This document shows, piece after piece, positions 9,127-17,345 of a stretch of DNA of 64,000 nucleotides. Source of the DNA: Gammaproteobacteria bacterium (GTDB lineage Bacteria; Pseudomonadota; Gammaproteobacteria; Xanthomonadales; Wenzhouxiangellaceae); the NCBI GenBank assembly GCA_018819105.1, contig JAHJQV010000065.1, positions 85,768 through 149,767 on the forward strand. Reading direction: 5' to 3'. The stretch's first letter is position 1; each line of letters begins with the position of its first letter. Made by a program: the position numbers and the translations under genes. The notes beneath the pieces were generated by a model that searched no databases, had not been told where the DNA came from, and saw only the letters and a list, made by a program, of their open reading frames with translations.

Positions 9127-9744
9127 TTAATCTTCCTTTCCGCCTGGTGAGGAATGCGGACTGGCACACAAAATGTCTTTGAGCTGGGCCAGCTCGATCA
9201 GCAGATCACGCTCCTGCCGATGCAGGATGCCGTTGACGACCATGCCGGGTATTGCCACCGCCAGCCCCATCTGGGTGGTGAACAGCGCCTGTGAAATGCC
9301 CCCGGCGATGCCGCCGGACTGGGAAAACAGGCTCATGTCGGCCAGCGAGTCGAAGGTTTCGATCATGCCCACCACGGTGCCCAGCAGGCCCAGCAGCGGC
9401 GCGGTCATGACAATGGTTGTGATCAGCGTGTTGAATTTGCGCAATTCGCTTTCTTCCTCGGCGAAAGCTTCATCCAGATAGCGGCGCAGATTTGGCAGCT
9501 GCCGCCGGCGCAGCTTGAGGCCTTTCTTCAGCGCCCGGTGCAGCACACCGCGATCGGATGGCATGATGCCCTGTTCGGCGCGCTCGACCAGCACGCGCAC
9601 CCCGCGCTTGCTGCCGCGCCGCATCGCCATCATGCGATAGCCGATGGCATACCAGAGTACGATGGTGGCCAGCAGCAATGGCGGCATGACATAACCGCCC
9701 GCCGCAAAGAAGAACAGCAGTTCATTGAGCATCCCGCCACCCAT
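9127..9744 (-). CDS. exbB: ExbB-family proton channel protein
   Basis: The 205-residue protein has three membrane segments: about 17-35 (AGGYVMPPLLLATIVLWYAI), about 110-130 (TLITTIVMTAPLLGLLGTVV) and about 150-175 (SQALFTTQMGLAVAIPGMVV). The MotA/TolQ/ExbB signature GLLGTVVGMIETFD is present. With ExbD it forms the proton-driven motor for TonB. The start codon is 1 bp from the stop of the preceding ttpC-like gene. ATG 9732 is a possible internal start after the GGG stretch. Confidence 0.93.
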   Translation of the reverse strand: MGGGMLNELLFFFAAGGYVMPPLLLATIVLWYAIGYRMMAMRRGSKRGVRVLVERAEQGIMPSDRGVLHRALKKGLKLRRRQLPNLRRYLDEAFAEEESELRKFNTLITTIVMTAPLLGLLGTVVGMIETFDSLADMSLFSQSGGIAGGISQALFTTQMGLAVAIPGMVVNGILHRQERDLLIELAQLKDILCASPHSSPGGKED

Positions 9745-9745
9745 A

Positions 9746-11212
9746 TCAGTTGCTGGGATGCCGCGACTGTTCCAGGTTGATCACGCGCAATGCGGCCTTT
9801 TCCATGTTGTCCTTGATGCTCTCCGCCCAGCCTGACAGCAGGTTGCCAAAAATCAGCGCCGGAATCGCCACGATCAGACCGATTTCGGTGGTGATCAGGG
9901 CGATGGAAATGCCGCCGGACAGCAGTTTGGGATCACCGGTGCCAAATTCGGTGATGATGTCAAACGTGGTGATCATGCCGGTCACGGTGCCGAGCAGACC
10001 GAGCAGCGGGGCCACTGCAGCAATCACCATGATGATTGAGCCAAAGCGATTGAGATGCGCGCTTTCGTGCAGGATGGCCTCCGAAACAATGTCTTCGACA
10101 TGTTCGCGATCACGATCCAGATTGCGGATGGTCGCGGCCATGACACGGCCGGTGGCACCGCCATACTGCTGACAGGTATGCAGTGCCTGATCGCGCTTGC
10201 CCTGCTCCAGATCGGCTCGGGTCTCGGCCAGCACCTTGTCGGTGGAACTGCCGGCTCGCTGCAGGAAGATGCTGCGCAGAATCACCATCAGCAATGCAAT
10301 CAGACCCAGGGCGACAATCACCCAGGCGATGGTGCCACCATCCTGGATGGTGCCGAGGATGCCGCGATCCTCGCTCTCTTCAATCGGCTTGTTCAGTGAC
10401 TCATACAGAAAGATCGGCAGATTGTCCAGACGCTGACCACCGACCAGCGCTTTGGCGGCCTCGGTCGCTGGCTCGCGCCACAGTTTGTAGCGGCCCTCAC
10501 CGGCCGGTGCCAGCACGCCGGCGTGCTCACCACTGACGCCGTAGGCGGCAATGTTGCCCAGCTTCAGAATGCTGCCACTCACTTCGGTGCCGTCGAGCAG
10601 GTAGAACTTGCCGTCGGTGCGGTAGACACTGCCGGCATCGCTGAGCATGCGCCCGGCGGCATCAAACAGGGTGATGATCTTGTCTTCATCCGGCAGGCTG
10701 GCGAAGGCAGCCTTGTCGAGTTCGATGTTCTGCTGTTCCAGCGTGCTGCCGGCCTGCTGGTAGGTGGCTTCCAGCGTGCTGCGGTTTTCCTCGATGGTGG
10801 CGATGTTGCGATCAGCCTCGGTAAGCAGATTGTTGAGGCGGTCACCGCGCGACTGCAATCCGGCGATGGCCCCCTGCAGACGGTCGATGTCGGTTTCCGC
10901 CTGGTTGCCTTCCTGCGTGGCGCGGGCACGAAATGCCTGCAAGCGCTCTTGCAGCTCGGCGCGTTGTGCAATCAGGAAGGCATATTCTTTCTCATAGGCC
11001 TGCTGCAGTTGATCCAGCGCGCGTTGCGGCTCAGGTTCAGGTATCGGCTCCACTGCTGCCTGTTCTGCGGTGGCCGCTGTGCCGGCATCTGTGGTCTGTG
11101 CAGACTCATCGGCAGCGTCGTCCTGGGCCTGCAATACAGGGGCCAGGATCGCCAGTATCAGCAGGAACAGGCTGAAACTGTGCGCACTGCGCAGCAGACT
11201 GGTGCGTTTCAT
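9746..11212 (-). CDS. ttpC: TtpC-like ExbB homologue with long periplasmic coiled-coil extension
   Basis: The 488-residue protein is roughly twice the length of ExbB. It starts with a signal-like segment (HSFSLFLLILAILAPVLQAQ, to residue about 30) and then has an extended coiled-coil region (about 60-170). A small beta-rich region (GKFYLLDGTEVSGSIL) follows. The MotA/TolQ/ExbB unit comes after that, with membrane helices from about 293 and the motif GLLGTVTGMITTFD. This is the architecture of TtpC in the Vibrio TonB2 system, where it is needed in addition to ExbB. Its start overlaps the DUF3450 stop (ATGA). Confidence 0.88.
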   Translation of the reverse strand: MKRTSLLRSAHSFSLFLLILAILAPVLQAQDDAADESAQTTDAGTAATAEQAAVEPIPEPEPQRALDQLQQAYEKEYAFLIAQRAELQERLQAFRARATQEGNQAETDIDRLQGAIAGLQSRGDRLNNLLTEADRNIATIEENRSTLEATYQQAGSTLEQQNIELDKAAFASLPDEDKIITLFDAAGRMLSDAGSVYRTDGKFYLLDGTEVSGSILKLGNIAAYGVSGEHAGVLAPAGEGRYKLWREPATEAAKALVGGQRLDNLPIFLYESLNKPIEESEDRGILGTIQDGGTIAWVIVALGLIALLMVILRSIFLQRAGSSTDKVLAETRADLEQGKRDQALHTCQQYGGATGRVMAATIRNLDRDREHVEDIVSEAILHESAHLNRFGSIIMVIAAVAPLLGLLGTVTGMITTFDIITEFGTGDPKLLSGGISIALITTEIGLIVAIPALIFGNLLSGWAESIKDNMEKAALRVINLEQSRHPSN

Positions 11213-12072
11213 AATCCGGCTCCGGTCAATGCTGCGCTGTCCGTGCTGGCACGCCTGGGTGGCAGCGTGTTGGGCAGTTCAAAGTAACCCTGGCGGATTT
11301 GCTTGCGCAGCGAATCAAACAGTTCGGCAATCTGCTTGCGATCCTCACTGTCGGTGGCCTTGACCCAACGCCAGCTGCTGCCCTGCGATGAACCGCCGGA
11401 CGCCTGTGCCATGCCGAATTCGCCATCCCTGGTCTGAAAATACATGGCGATGCTGCCCAGCTTGGCCACGTCCACCAGCAGCGATTCACCGTCCACGCTG
11501 ATGGTCTGAGAATAAATGGCATTTTCCCGCGACAGCCGCAGTTCGTCTTCAACAAAAGCCCACAGGCGGTTGATGGAGCGTTGCGGATTGGCCACCCCGG
11601 CCTCGAGTTCGGTGATCACGGTCTGCAGAGCCTGCAGACGCTCCTCACGCTTGAAGGGAAACTGTGCGCTGACCTGTTCGCGCAGGCCGGCCGCCACCTG
11701 CAGCGCCACCGTCTGCAGGGTCTGGGCGTCGGCCCCGGCGTTCTCGGCGCGTTCGCGCAGCTCGGCCAGCTCGGTTTCGAGCTGCTCGATGCGTGTCTGC
11801 TCGCGATCCTGGGCGGCCTCCAGCTCGGTTTTCTGTGCCGACAGATAGGCCATGCGGCCCTTGTGCTCCTCGCGCTCGATGTCCAGCTCACCCTGCAGAT
11901 CCTCGACCTCACCGCGCAGCTGAATCAGCCGTTGCGCCAGATCGCTGACGGCAGCATTGCCATCGGCAGACTGTGCTGCCAGTTGCAGGGGCATGCTTAG
12001 GCATGGCAATACTATGAAAAACAATAATTTATGACGCCAGAACTTGGGGCCATGGGGGCTGTGTGTGGACAT
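11209..12072 (-). CDS. DUF3450 periplasmic coiled-coil protein, first gene of the Ton operon
   Basis: The 287-residue protein has an N-terminal membrane or signal segment (KLLFFIVLPCLSMPLQLAAQ). A long coiled coil follows (about 45-150), then a conserved region (FPFKREERLQALQTVITELE, SINRLWAFVEDELRLSRENA). This matches the DUF3450 family that precedes ttpC-exbB-exbD-tonB in TonB2-like clusters. Function is unproven; a structural partner of TtpC in the periplasm is likely. It is the promoter-proximal gene of the operon, and its upstream region is shared with the divergent beta-helix gene. Confidence 0.85.
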   Translation of the reverse strand: MSTHSPHGPKFWRHKLLFFIVLPCLSMPLQLAAQSADGNAAVSDLAQRLIQLRGEVEDLQGELDIEREEHKGRMAYLSAQKTELEAAQDREQTRIEQLETELAELRERAENAGADAQTLQTVALQVAAGLREQVSAQFPFKREERLQALQTVITELEAGVANPQRSINRLWAFVEDELRLSRENAIYSQTISVDGESLLVDVAKLGSIAMYFQTRDGEFGMAQASGGSSQGSSWRWVKATDSEDRKQIAELFDSLRKQIRQGYFELPNTLPPRRASTDSAALTGAGL

Positions 12073-12131
12073 CGGCGACGGCGCTATATGGATGACTGCA
12101 CACTATGCTAGCCACTCAATATGAAGCTATT

Positions 12132-12149
12132 ATGACAATTCGGATGCAG
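12132..12149 (-). promoter_or_regulatory. Weak candidate PhoB half-site pair upstream of the Ton operon
   Basis: Read on the minus strand, the 18 bp are CTGCATC-CGAA-TTGTCAT. The second heptamer matches the PhoB repeat CTGTCAT at 6 of 7 positions, but the first at only 3. It lies about 60 bp before the DUF3450 gene, with a CATATT about 8 nt downstream. Suggestive only. Confidence 0.25.
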
Positions 12150-12161
12150 ATACAAAGCCCC

Positions 12162-12179
12162 CTGTCACAAGAGTGTCAT
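12162..12179 (+). promoter_or_regulatory. Candidate Pho box upstream of the beta-helix protein gene
   Basis: CTGTCAC-AAGA-GTGTCAT is two near-perfect PhoB heptamers (6 of 7 matches each to CTGTCAT) with the exact 4-bp spacing. It is oriented toward the gene that starts about 95 bp downstream. No good -10 hexamer is visible at the expected distance (AAATTA/ATTACT). Confidence 0.65.
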
Positions 12180-12276
12180 CTTATCTTCAAATTACTGCAA
12201 CATATGGGCTCTAAGATGATGCGTTGCGATCAAGGTTTCGCAAACACGCTAACAGCAATCTCCAAGGAGTCCCATG

Positions 12277-14016
12277 ATGAAACGCAAGATTTTACACAGC
12301 GTCATTGCGATGTGTGCGGGCATTGCCGGCACGGCCAGCGCTCTGACCATTGATGAACAGTTTTCCGGCCAGTACGTTGAGACCGGCGGCACTTCTAACC
12401 GCGGTGTCAATCTCCAGATGTTCAAGATCGGTCCTGAGCTTTTCGCTGCATTCGTGACCGGATTCACCTACGATGCCGATGGCAATCAAATCTGGTTTGC
12501 CGGCACAGATACCTCTGTTGTACCTGGCGATGTACGCATCAATGTTGAGGCACGCCAGTTCAATGGTGGTCAGCCGTTTGGTGGCGATCTGGTTGCCGCC
12601 AGTGACAACCCGGTTGTTGCTTCAATCGATATGCAGATCAACACCTGCAACAGTGCAACACTGAATATTGCCCCGGTTGGAGATGCCAACTTTCCTGAGG
12701 TGACTGATGCAGCACTGAACCGTGGCAGCATTGTGTTTGGCCCAGATCGCTGTGCTTATCAGAGTGAATTCACCGCTTGTCCGGCATTTTCAGATGGTTC
12801 CGCTGAGGCTGTTACCGGCATCGAACGCTCCTGCATCATCTCCGGCACGTTCAATCAGGACATCACCCTGACCAATGACACCACCTGGGTCATGAACGGC
12901 CCGGTGTTCATCGGCAATGCCTCCGGCGTTGGCAACAGCAACTCGGTCACCATTGAGCCGGGTACGCGCATTGTCGCCTCTGGTGCAGCCGCACGCGAAG
13001 CCTTTATTGTGGCCCGCGGTGCCAAGATCTTTGCCGACGGTCAGCCGTTCGCGCCGATCGTGTTCAGCAGCATCCGTCCGACCAGCGAAGCCGAGCCAGG
13101 CGACTTTGGTGGTGTCATCATCAGCGGTGCCGCACCGGCCAACGACTGCCCGCAGGGCGACTGCGAAGGTGAAGGCAACAGCGGCCAGTTCGGCGGTGAT
13201 GATCCGTTCGATTCCAGCGGTCGCATCGTCTATGTGCGCATCCAGTTCGGTGGCGACAGCTTCAACCCGGAAGACCAGCTGAACGGCCTGGCCCTGCAGG
13301 CCACCGGTGCCGGCACTGTGGTCAAGTACCTTCAGGTGCATGCCAACACCGACGATGGCGTGGAATTCTTCGGTGGCACAACCTCCGCATCTTACGTGGT
13401 ACTGACCGACATCGAAGATGACAGCATCGACTGGACCTTCGGCTGGCAGGGCGACCTGCAGCACGCGCTGGTACAGGCCGGCCCGATTGGCGACAACGGC
13501 ATTGAAGCCGACAACAACAGCGGCGGCAATGAACTGTCACCGCGTTCACAGCCGCGCATCGCCAATGTGTCATTCATCGGCAACGACGAAGTCGACGTCG
13601 GCAACCTGCTGCGTGCCGGCACCGGTGCCAACCTGACCAACAACGTGGTGGCTGGATATGGTGACGGCTGTCTCGACATCGACGACGATTCCACTTTCAC
13701 CCAGTCCGGCACCCCGGGCAGCCTGAACGGCACCCTGACAGTCGAAAACACCGTGCTGGATTGCACCACCAACTTCATTGAAGATGGCGGTGAGCCGTTT
13801 GGCATCGAGGAATTCTTCACCAGCCAGGATGGCAACGAGACCCTCAACGTGACCTTCGTCAATGGCGTGTTCCCGCAGCCTGGTGCCAGCTACCTGAGCG
13901 GCAAGGTGATGGATCCTGCCAAGTTCAACGGTCTGGATCTGGTCGACTATGCCGGCGCATTCAGCTCGGAAGCAGCCGACTGGACCGCAGGCTGGACCGA
14001 CTTCATCAACAACTGA
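12277..14016 (+). CDS. Secreted beta-helix-like protein of unknown function, probably phosphate-regulated
   Basis: About 579 residues. There are tandem ATGs at 12274 and 12277. AAGGAG lies 4 nt before the first and 7 nt before the second, so I prefer 12277. A signal peptide (HSVIAMCAGIAGTASA) is followed by a small beta-rich domain with cysteines. The C-terminal two thirds carry repeated strand-turn motifs typical of a right-handed parallel beta-helix, for example TWVMNGPVFIGNASG, VVKYLQVHANTDDGVEFFGG and DDSIDWTFGWQGDLQHALVQ. No catalytic motif is recognised. It is acidic and Asn/Asp-rich, suggesting calcium-binding or surface exposure (inference). A Pho box lies upstream and a strong terminator downstream, so it is monocistronic. 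Confidence 0.8.
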   Translation: MKRKILHSVIAMCAGIAGTASALTIDEQFSGQYVETGGTSNRGVNLQMFKIGPELFAAFVTGFTYDADGNQIWFAGTDTSVVPGDVRINVEARQFNGGQPFGGDLVAASDNPVVASIDMQINTCNSATLNIAPVGDANFPEVTDAALNRGSIVFGPDRCAYQSEFTACPAFSDGSAEAVTGIERSCIISGTFNQDITLTNDTTWVMNGPVFIGNASGVGNSNSVTIEPGTRIVASGAAAREAFIVARGAKIFADGQPFAPIVFSSIRPTSEAEPGDFGGVIISGAAPANDCPQGDCEGEGNSGQFGGDDPFDSSGRIVYVRIQFGGDSFNPEDQLNGLALQATGAGTVVKYLQVHANTDDGVEFFGGTTSASYVVLTDIEDDSIDWTFGWQGDLQHALVQAGPIGDNGIEADNNSGGNELSPRSQPRIANVSFIGNDEVDVGNLLRAGTGANLTNNVVAGYGDGCLDIDDDSTFTQSGTPGSLNGTLTVENTVLDCTTNFIEDGGEPFGIEEFFTSQDGNETLNVTFVNGVFPQPGASYLSGKVMDPAKFNGLDLVDYAGAFSSEAADWTAGWTDFINN

Positions 14017-14058
14017 TCCATGCTGTATACAGTCTGCCGGTGTTGCAGACAGCAAAAA

Positions 14059-14084
14059 AGCGCGCCACTGGCGCGCTTTTTTTT
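14059..14084. terminator. Strong intrinsic terminator between the beta-helix gene and phoU (bidirectional)
   Basis: AGCGCGCC-ACT-GGCGCGCT forms an 8-bp GC-rich stem with a 3-nt loop (14059-14077). It is followed by eight T residues and preceded by A residues, so it can act on both converging transcripts. Confidence 0.9.
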
Positions 14085-14125
14085 ACTCACAATCCGGTTA
14101 CCCCCATCGTCTGCATGCCATGCGC

Positions 14126-14830
14126 TTACTGCGGATTGAACAGGTCATCCAGCGGCAGATGCCGCACATCCCGGCCGTGTACCAGATAGATCACGTGCTC
14201 GGCGATGTTCTGGCTGCGATCACCGATGCGCTCCAGCGCCCTGGCCGCCCACATCAATGACATCGCGGCCTGCACGCTGGCCGGATCTTCGGCCATGAAA
14301 CGCATGGCTTCGGTGGTGATCAGTTTGTACTTGGCATCCACGCGCTCGTCCTGGCGCGCCACCGCCAGCGCGGCCTGATCGTCCAGTCGGGCGAACGCGT
14401 CCAGCACGTCGTGCAGCATGCCCTGCACCAGCTCGCCCATGTGCCGCAATTCGGCGTTGATTTCCACCGGCAGCACGCTGGCACGCTCGGCTGCCGACAT
14501 TTTCGCCACGCGCTTGGACTCATCACCCATGCGCTCAAGATCGGCGATGGTCTTGAACACACCGATGATAAAGCGCAGATCGCTGGCCGCCGGCTGGCGC
14601 CTGGCCACCACATCGATGCAGGCGGCATCAATCTCCATTTCCATGCGATTGATGCCGGCATCGCCGCGCTTGACCTCGGCGGCCAGCGCCTGATCGTTGT
14701 CGAGCATGGCGCGAATCGCTTTGTCCAGCTGGGTTTCCAGCAGCCCCCCCATGCGCAGCACCTGGCTGCGTATGGTCTCAAGCTCATCGTTGAATTCGCG
14801 CGATATGTGCTGGCTGTGCCGGTTCTGCAT
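14126..14830 (-). CDS. phoU: Phosphate-signalling protein PhoU
   Basis: The 234-residue all-helical protein has two PhoU repeats. Each carries the metal-binding E/DxxxD-type motif: FKTIADLERMGDESKRVAK in the first half and AARALERIGDRSQNIAEHV in the second. PhoU links Pst transporter activity to PhoR kinase control and represses the Pho regulon when phosphate is sufficient. It is the last gene of pstC-pstA-pstB-phoU, 19 bp after pstB. phoB and phoR are not in the window. Confidence 0.96.
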   Translation of the reverse strand: MQNRHSQHISREFNDELETIRSQVLRMGGLLETQLDKAIRAMLDNDQALAAEVKRGDAGINRMEMEIDAACIDVVARRQPAASDLRFIIGVFKTIADLERMGDESKRVAKMSAAERASVLPVEINAELRHMGELVQGMLHDVLDAFARLDDQAALAVARQDERVDAKYKLITTEAMRFMAEDPASVQAAMSLMWAARALERIGDRSQNIAEHVIYLVHGRDVRHLPLDDLFNPQ

Positions 14831-14849
14831 GTTGCCTCAGTGGATTCTT

Positions 14850-15665
14850 TCAGCCATAACGGCCGGTGATGTAATCTTCGGTACGGCGCTGTTTGGGCGT
14901 GGTGAACAGCTCACCGGTGGCGGAGAATTCGACCAGTTCGCCGCCATCCATAAATGCCGTAAAATCCGACACCCGCGCCGCCTGCTGCATGTTGTGGGTG
15001 ACGATCAGTATCGTATAGTCGATCTTCAAACTGGCAATCAGTTCCTCCAGCTTGAGCATGGAAATCGGGTCCAGATTGGAAGCCGGCTCATCCAGTAGCA
15101 GAATCTTTGGCTGCACCGCCAGCGCCCTGGCAATGACCAGCCGCTGCTGTTGTCCGCTGGACAGCTCCAGTGCGCTGTTGTGCAGGCGATCACGCACCTC
15201 ATCCCACAGCGCGGCCGCCTGCAGCGCCTGCCGAACCTGCTCCTGCAGTTCTACGCGCGCGGTCATGCCGAGCAGGCGCAGGCCATAGGCAACATTGTCA
15301 AAGATGCTCTTCGGAAACGGATTTGGCCGCTGGAACACCATGCCGACCTCGCGCCGCAATGACACCACATCCTCATCCGGCGCATAAATGTCGCGACCGT
15401 TGATCATCACCTCGCCGTTGATGCGACAGCGCTCGTCCAGATCATTGAGACGGTTGAGACAGCGCAGCAAGGTCGATTTGCCACAACCCGACGGGCCGAT
15501 CAGCGCGGTGACATGGCGTTCACGCAGATACAGATTGACGTCATGCAGCACCTGACGCTGTCGATACCAGACGCTGAGATCACGGATATTGACCACCACA
15601 TCATCATGTTCGGCTTGCAGCAGTGAAGCCTGCTGTTGTTCGCCGTTGTGTTTTTTCGCATGCAT
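14850..15665 (-). CDS. pstB: Phosphate ABC transporter ATP-binding protein PstB
   Basis: The 271-residue ABC ATPase has Walker A ([19 protein letters not shown]), a PstB-type Q-loop region ([20 protein letters not shown]), signature [20 protein letters not shown] and Walker B ([15 protein letters not shown]). [10 protein letters not shown] is diagnostic of PstB. The first 15 or so residues are variable, so a later start is possible. It lies 69 bp downstream of pstA in the Pst operon and powers high-affinity phosphate uptake. Confidence 0.97.
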   Translation of the reverse strand: MHAKKHNGEQQQASLLQAEHDDVVVNIRDLSVWYRQRQVLHDVNLYLRERHVTALIGPSGCGKSTLLRCLNRLNDLDERCRINGEVMINGRDIYAPDEDVVSLRREVGMVFQRPNPFPKSIFDNVAYGLRLLGMTARVELQEQVRQALQAAALWDEVRDRLHNSALELSSGQQQRLVIARALAVQPKILLLDEPASNLDPISMLKLEELIASLKIDYTILIVTHNMQQAARVSDFTAFMDGGELVEFSATGELFTTPKQRRTEDYITGRYG

Positions 15666-15734
15666 GGCTCATTGTAACGATGATTGATGAAAGCAGTAAG
15701 ACAGGCACGATGGGCTGCAAGCACCGCCACGGTA

Positions 15735-17345
15735 TCAGCCTGGTGCCGTGCTGTAGCGGCTGCGTAAACGCGCCCGCAGGCGGAATGCGAACAGGTTCAG
15801 CACCACCACCAGCAGCAGCAGCACCAGCGTGGCCGCATAGGCCATGGCAATGGCTGTGTCTGACTGCCCCGATTGCATGGCCAGATCATACACCTGATAA
15901 CCCAGGTGCATGAACGGTTGCTGCAGATGCAGAAACGGCGGCTCGGCATCCAGCAAAGGCTGCTGGGTATAGGCCACTGCGCCCAGCAGCAACAGCGGCG
16001 CCACCTCACCGGCAGCGCGGGCGATGGCCAGAATCAGGCCGGTCAGCAGCGCCGGTCTTGCCGCCATCACCACCACGCCCCAGACCATCTCGGTGCGGGT
16101 GGCACCCAGCGCCAGCGATGCCAGTCGCAGATCGGCGGGAATTCTGGACAGGCCTTCTTCGGTGGCGGCAATCACCACCGGCATGGTCAGCAATGCCAGC
16201 GCCAGTGCGGCCCACAACAGACCACCGGTGCCGAACGTGGGCAACGGCAACTGCTCGGCAAACAGCAGCGCATCAATGCGCCCTCCGGCACCGTATACGA
16301 ACACCCCCAGCACGAACACACCGTACACCACCCCCGGCACGCCGGCCAGATTACTGATGGCAGCGCGCAGCAGGCCGGTGACCCAGTTCTGTGCGGCGTA
16401 CTCATGCAGATACACGGCAGTCAGAATCGCCACCGGCACCAGCAGCACCGACATCACCAGCACCAGCAGCACCGTACCCAGTATGGCTGGCAGAATGCCG
16501 GGTACAGCATCATCCGGGCCATGACTGAGAAACAGCCAGGCATTGTGCAGTGCCTGCTGCGCGGCGGCGGCCAGCGACAGCCGGTTCGGCAACAGTATAC
16601 GGTCGATGTCGGCAGCGGGCAGCTGCATGCTGCTGCCGTCATGCAGCTCCAGCACCAGTGACCATGCCTCCTGTTGCCCGGTTTTGAGTTGCCGCCACTG
16701 CTGCTCGATGCGATCCAGCTGCAGCCCGCGATGCTCGCTGTCGTCCGCGGCTGTGGCCGTCAGCGTCAGCTCGCCGGTGTCTGCATCGGCGACAACTGCT
16801 GCAGCGGTCTGCTCAGACGCGGCAGCGGGCACCATGCGCACCCACTGCAGCGGGTATCCGGCGACCGTGCTGGCGTCGCTCAGGGTCAGCAACGCCAGGC
16901 TGTGTGGCCTGCCACGGCGCACGATATCGGTCTCCGCGACCGCCTGCAGCTTCCACACTGGCCGCGATACAGCGGCCGCTTGCCCGCTACCTGGCAACTG
17001 CTGCATCTGCTGGTAACGAATCAGCACCGCAGCACGCATCGCCGACGACTCTGCACTGGCGCTGTCCGCTGCGGCATCAGGCAACGGAATCTGCACTGTT
17101 TCCCCGCCATAGGCAAACAGCCGTTGCGACTGACCATTGTCTGCGGCGGCGTCCCGGATCACCCATTCCTCGATCGGTTGCGGCCAGAAATACTGTGCCG
17201 AGGACACCAGAATCAGCAGCAGCAACGCCAGCACCAGCAGTGCAGCGATGCTCAGCGCAAACAGGCTGTACCAGTGCCAGGCACTGCCACTGCGCCACCA
17301 GGACAGCATGGCGGACAGGGTGCTGCGAAATGCGGACTGCTTCAT
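15735..17345 (-). CDS. pstA: Phosphate ABC transporter permease PstA (long form)
   Basis: The 536-residue protein is much longer than E. coli PstA (about 300) but resembles the long form of pseudomonads. An N-terminal membrane helix (SLFALSIAALLVLALLLLIL) is followed by a periplasmic insert of about 230 residues. The permease core of about six helices comes next, with the ABC-permease EAA-type loop (TEEGLSRIPADLRLASLALG). Its start overlaps the pstC stop (ATGA). It pairs with PstC to form the membrane channel. Confidence 0.93.
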   Translation of the reverse strand: MKQSAFRSTLSAMLSWWRSGSAWHWYSLFALSIAALLVLALLLLILVSSAQYFWPQPIEEWVIRDAAADNGQSQRLFAYGGETVQIPLPDAAADSASAESSAMRAAVLIRYQQMQQLPGSGQAAAVSRPVWKLQAVAETDIVRRGRPHSLALLTLSDASTVAGYPLQWVRMVPAAASEQTAAAVVADADTGELTLTATAADDSEHRGLQLDRIEQQWRQLKTGQQEAWSLVLELHDGSSMQLPAADIDRILLPNRLSLAAAAQQALHNAWLFLSHGPDDAVPGILPAILGTVLLVLVMSVLLVPVAILTAVYLHEYAAQNWVTGLLRAAISNLAGVPGVVYGVFVLGVFVYGAGGRIDALLFAEQLPLPTFGTGGLLWAALALALLTMPVVIAATEEGLSRIPADLRLASLALGATRTEMVWGVVVMAARPALLTGLILAIARAAGEVAPLLLLGAVAYTQQPLLDAEPPFLHLQQPFMHLGYQVYDLAMQSGQSDTAIAMAYAATLVLLLLVVVLNLFAFRLRARLRSRYSTAPG

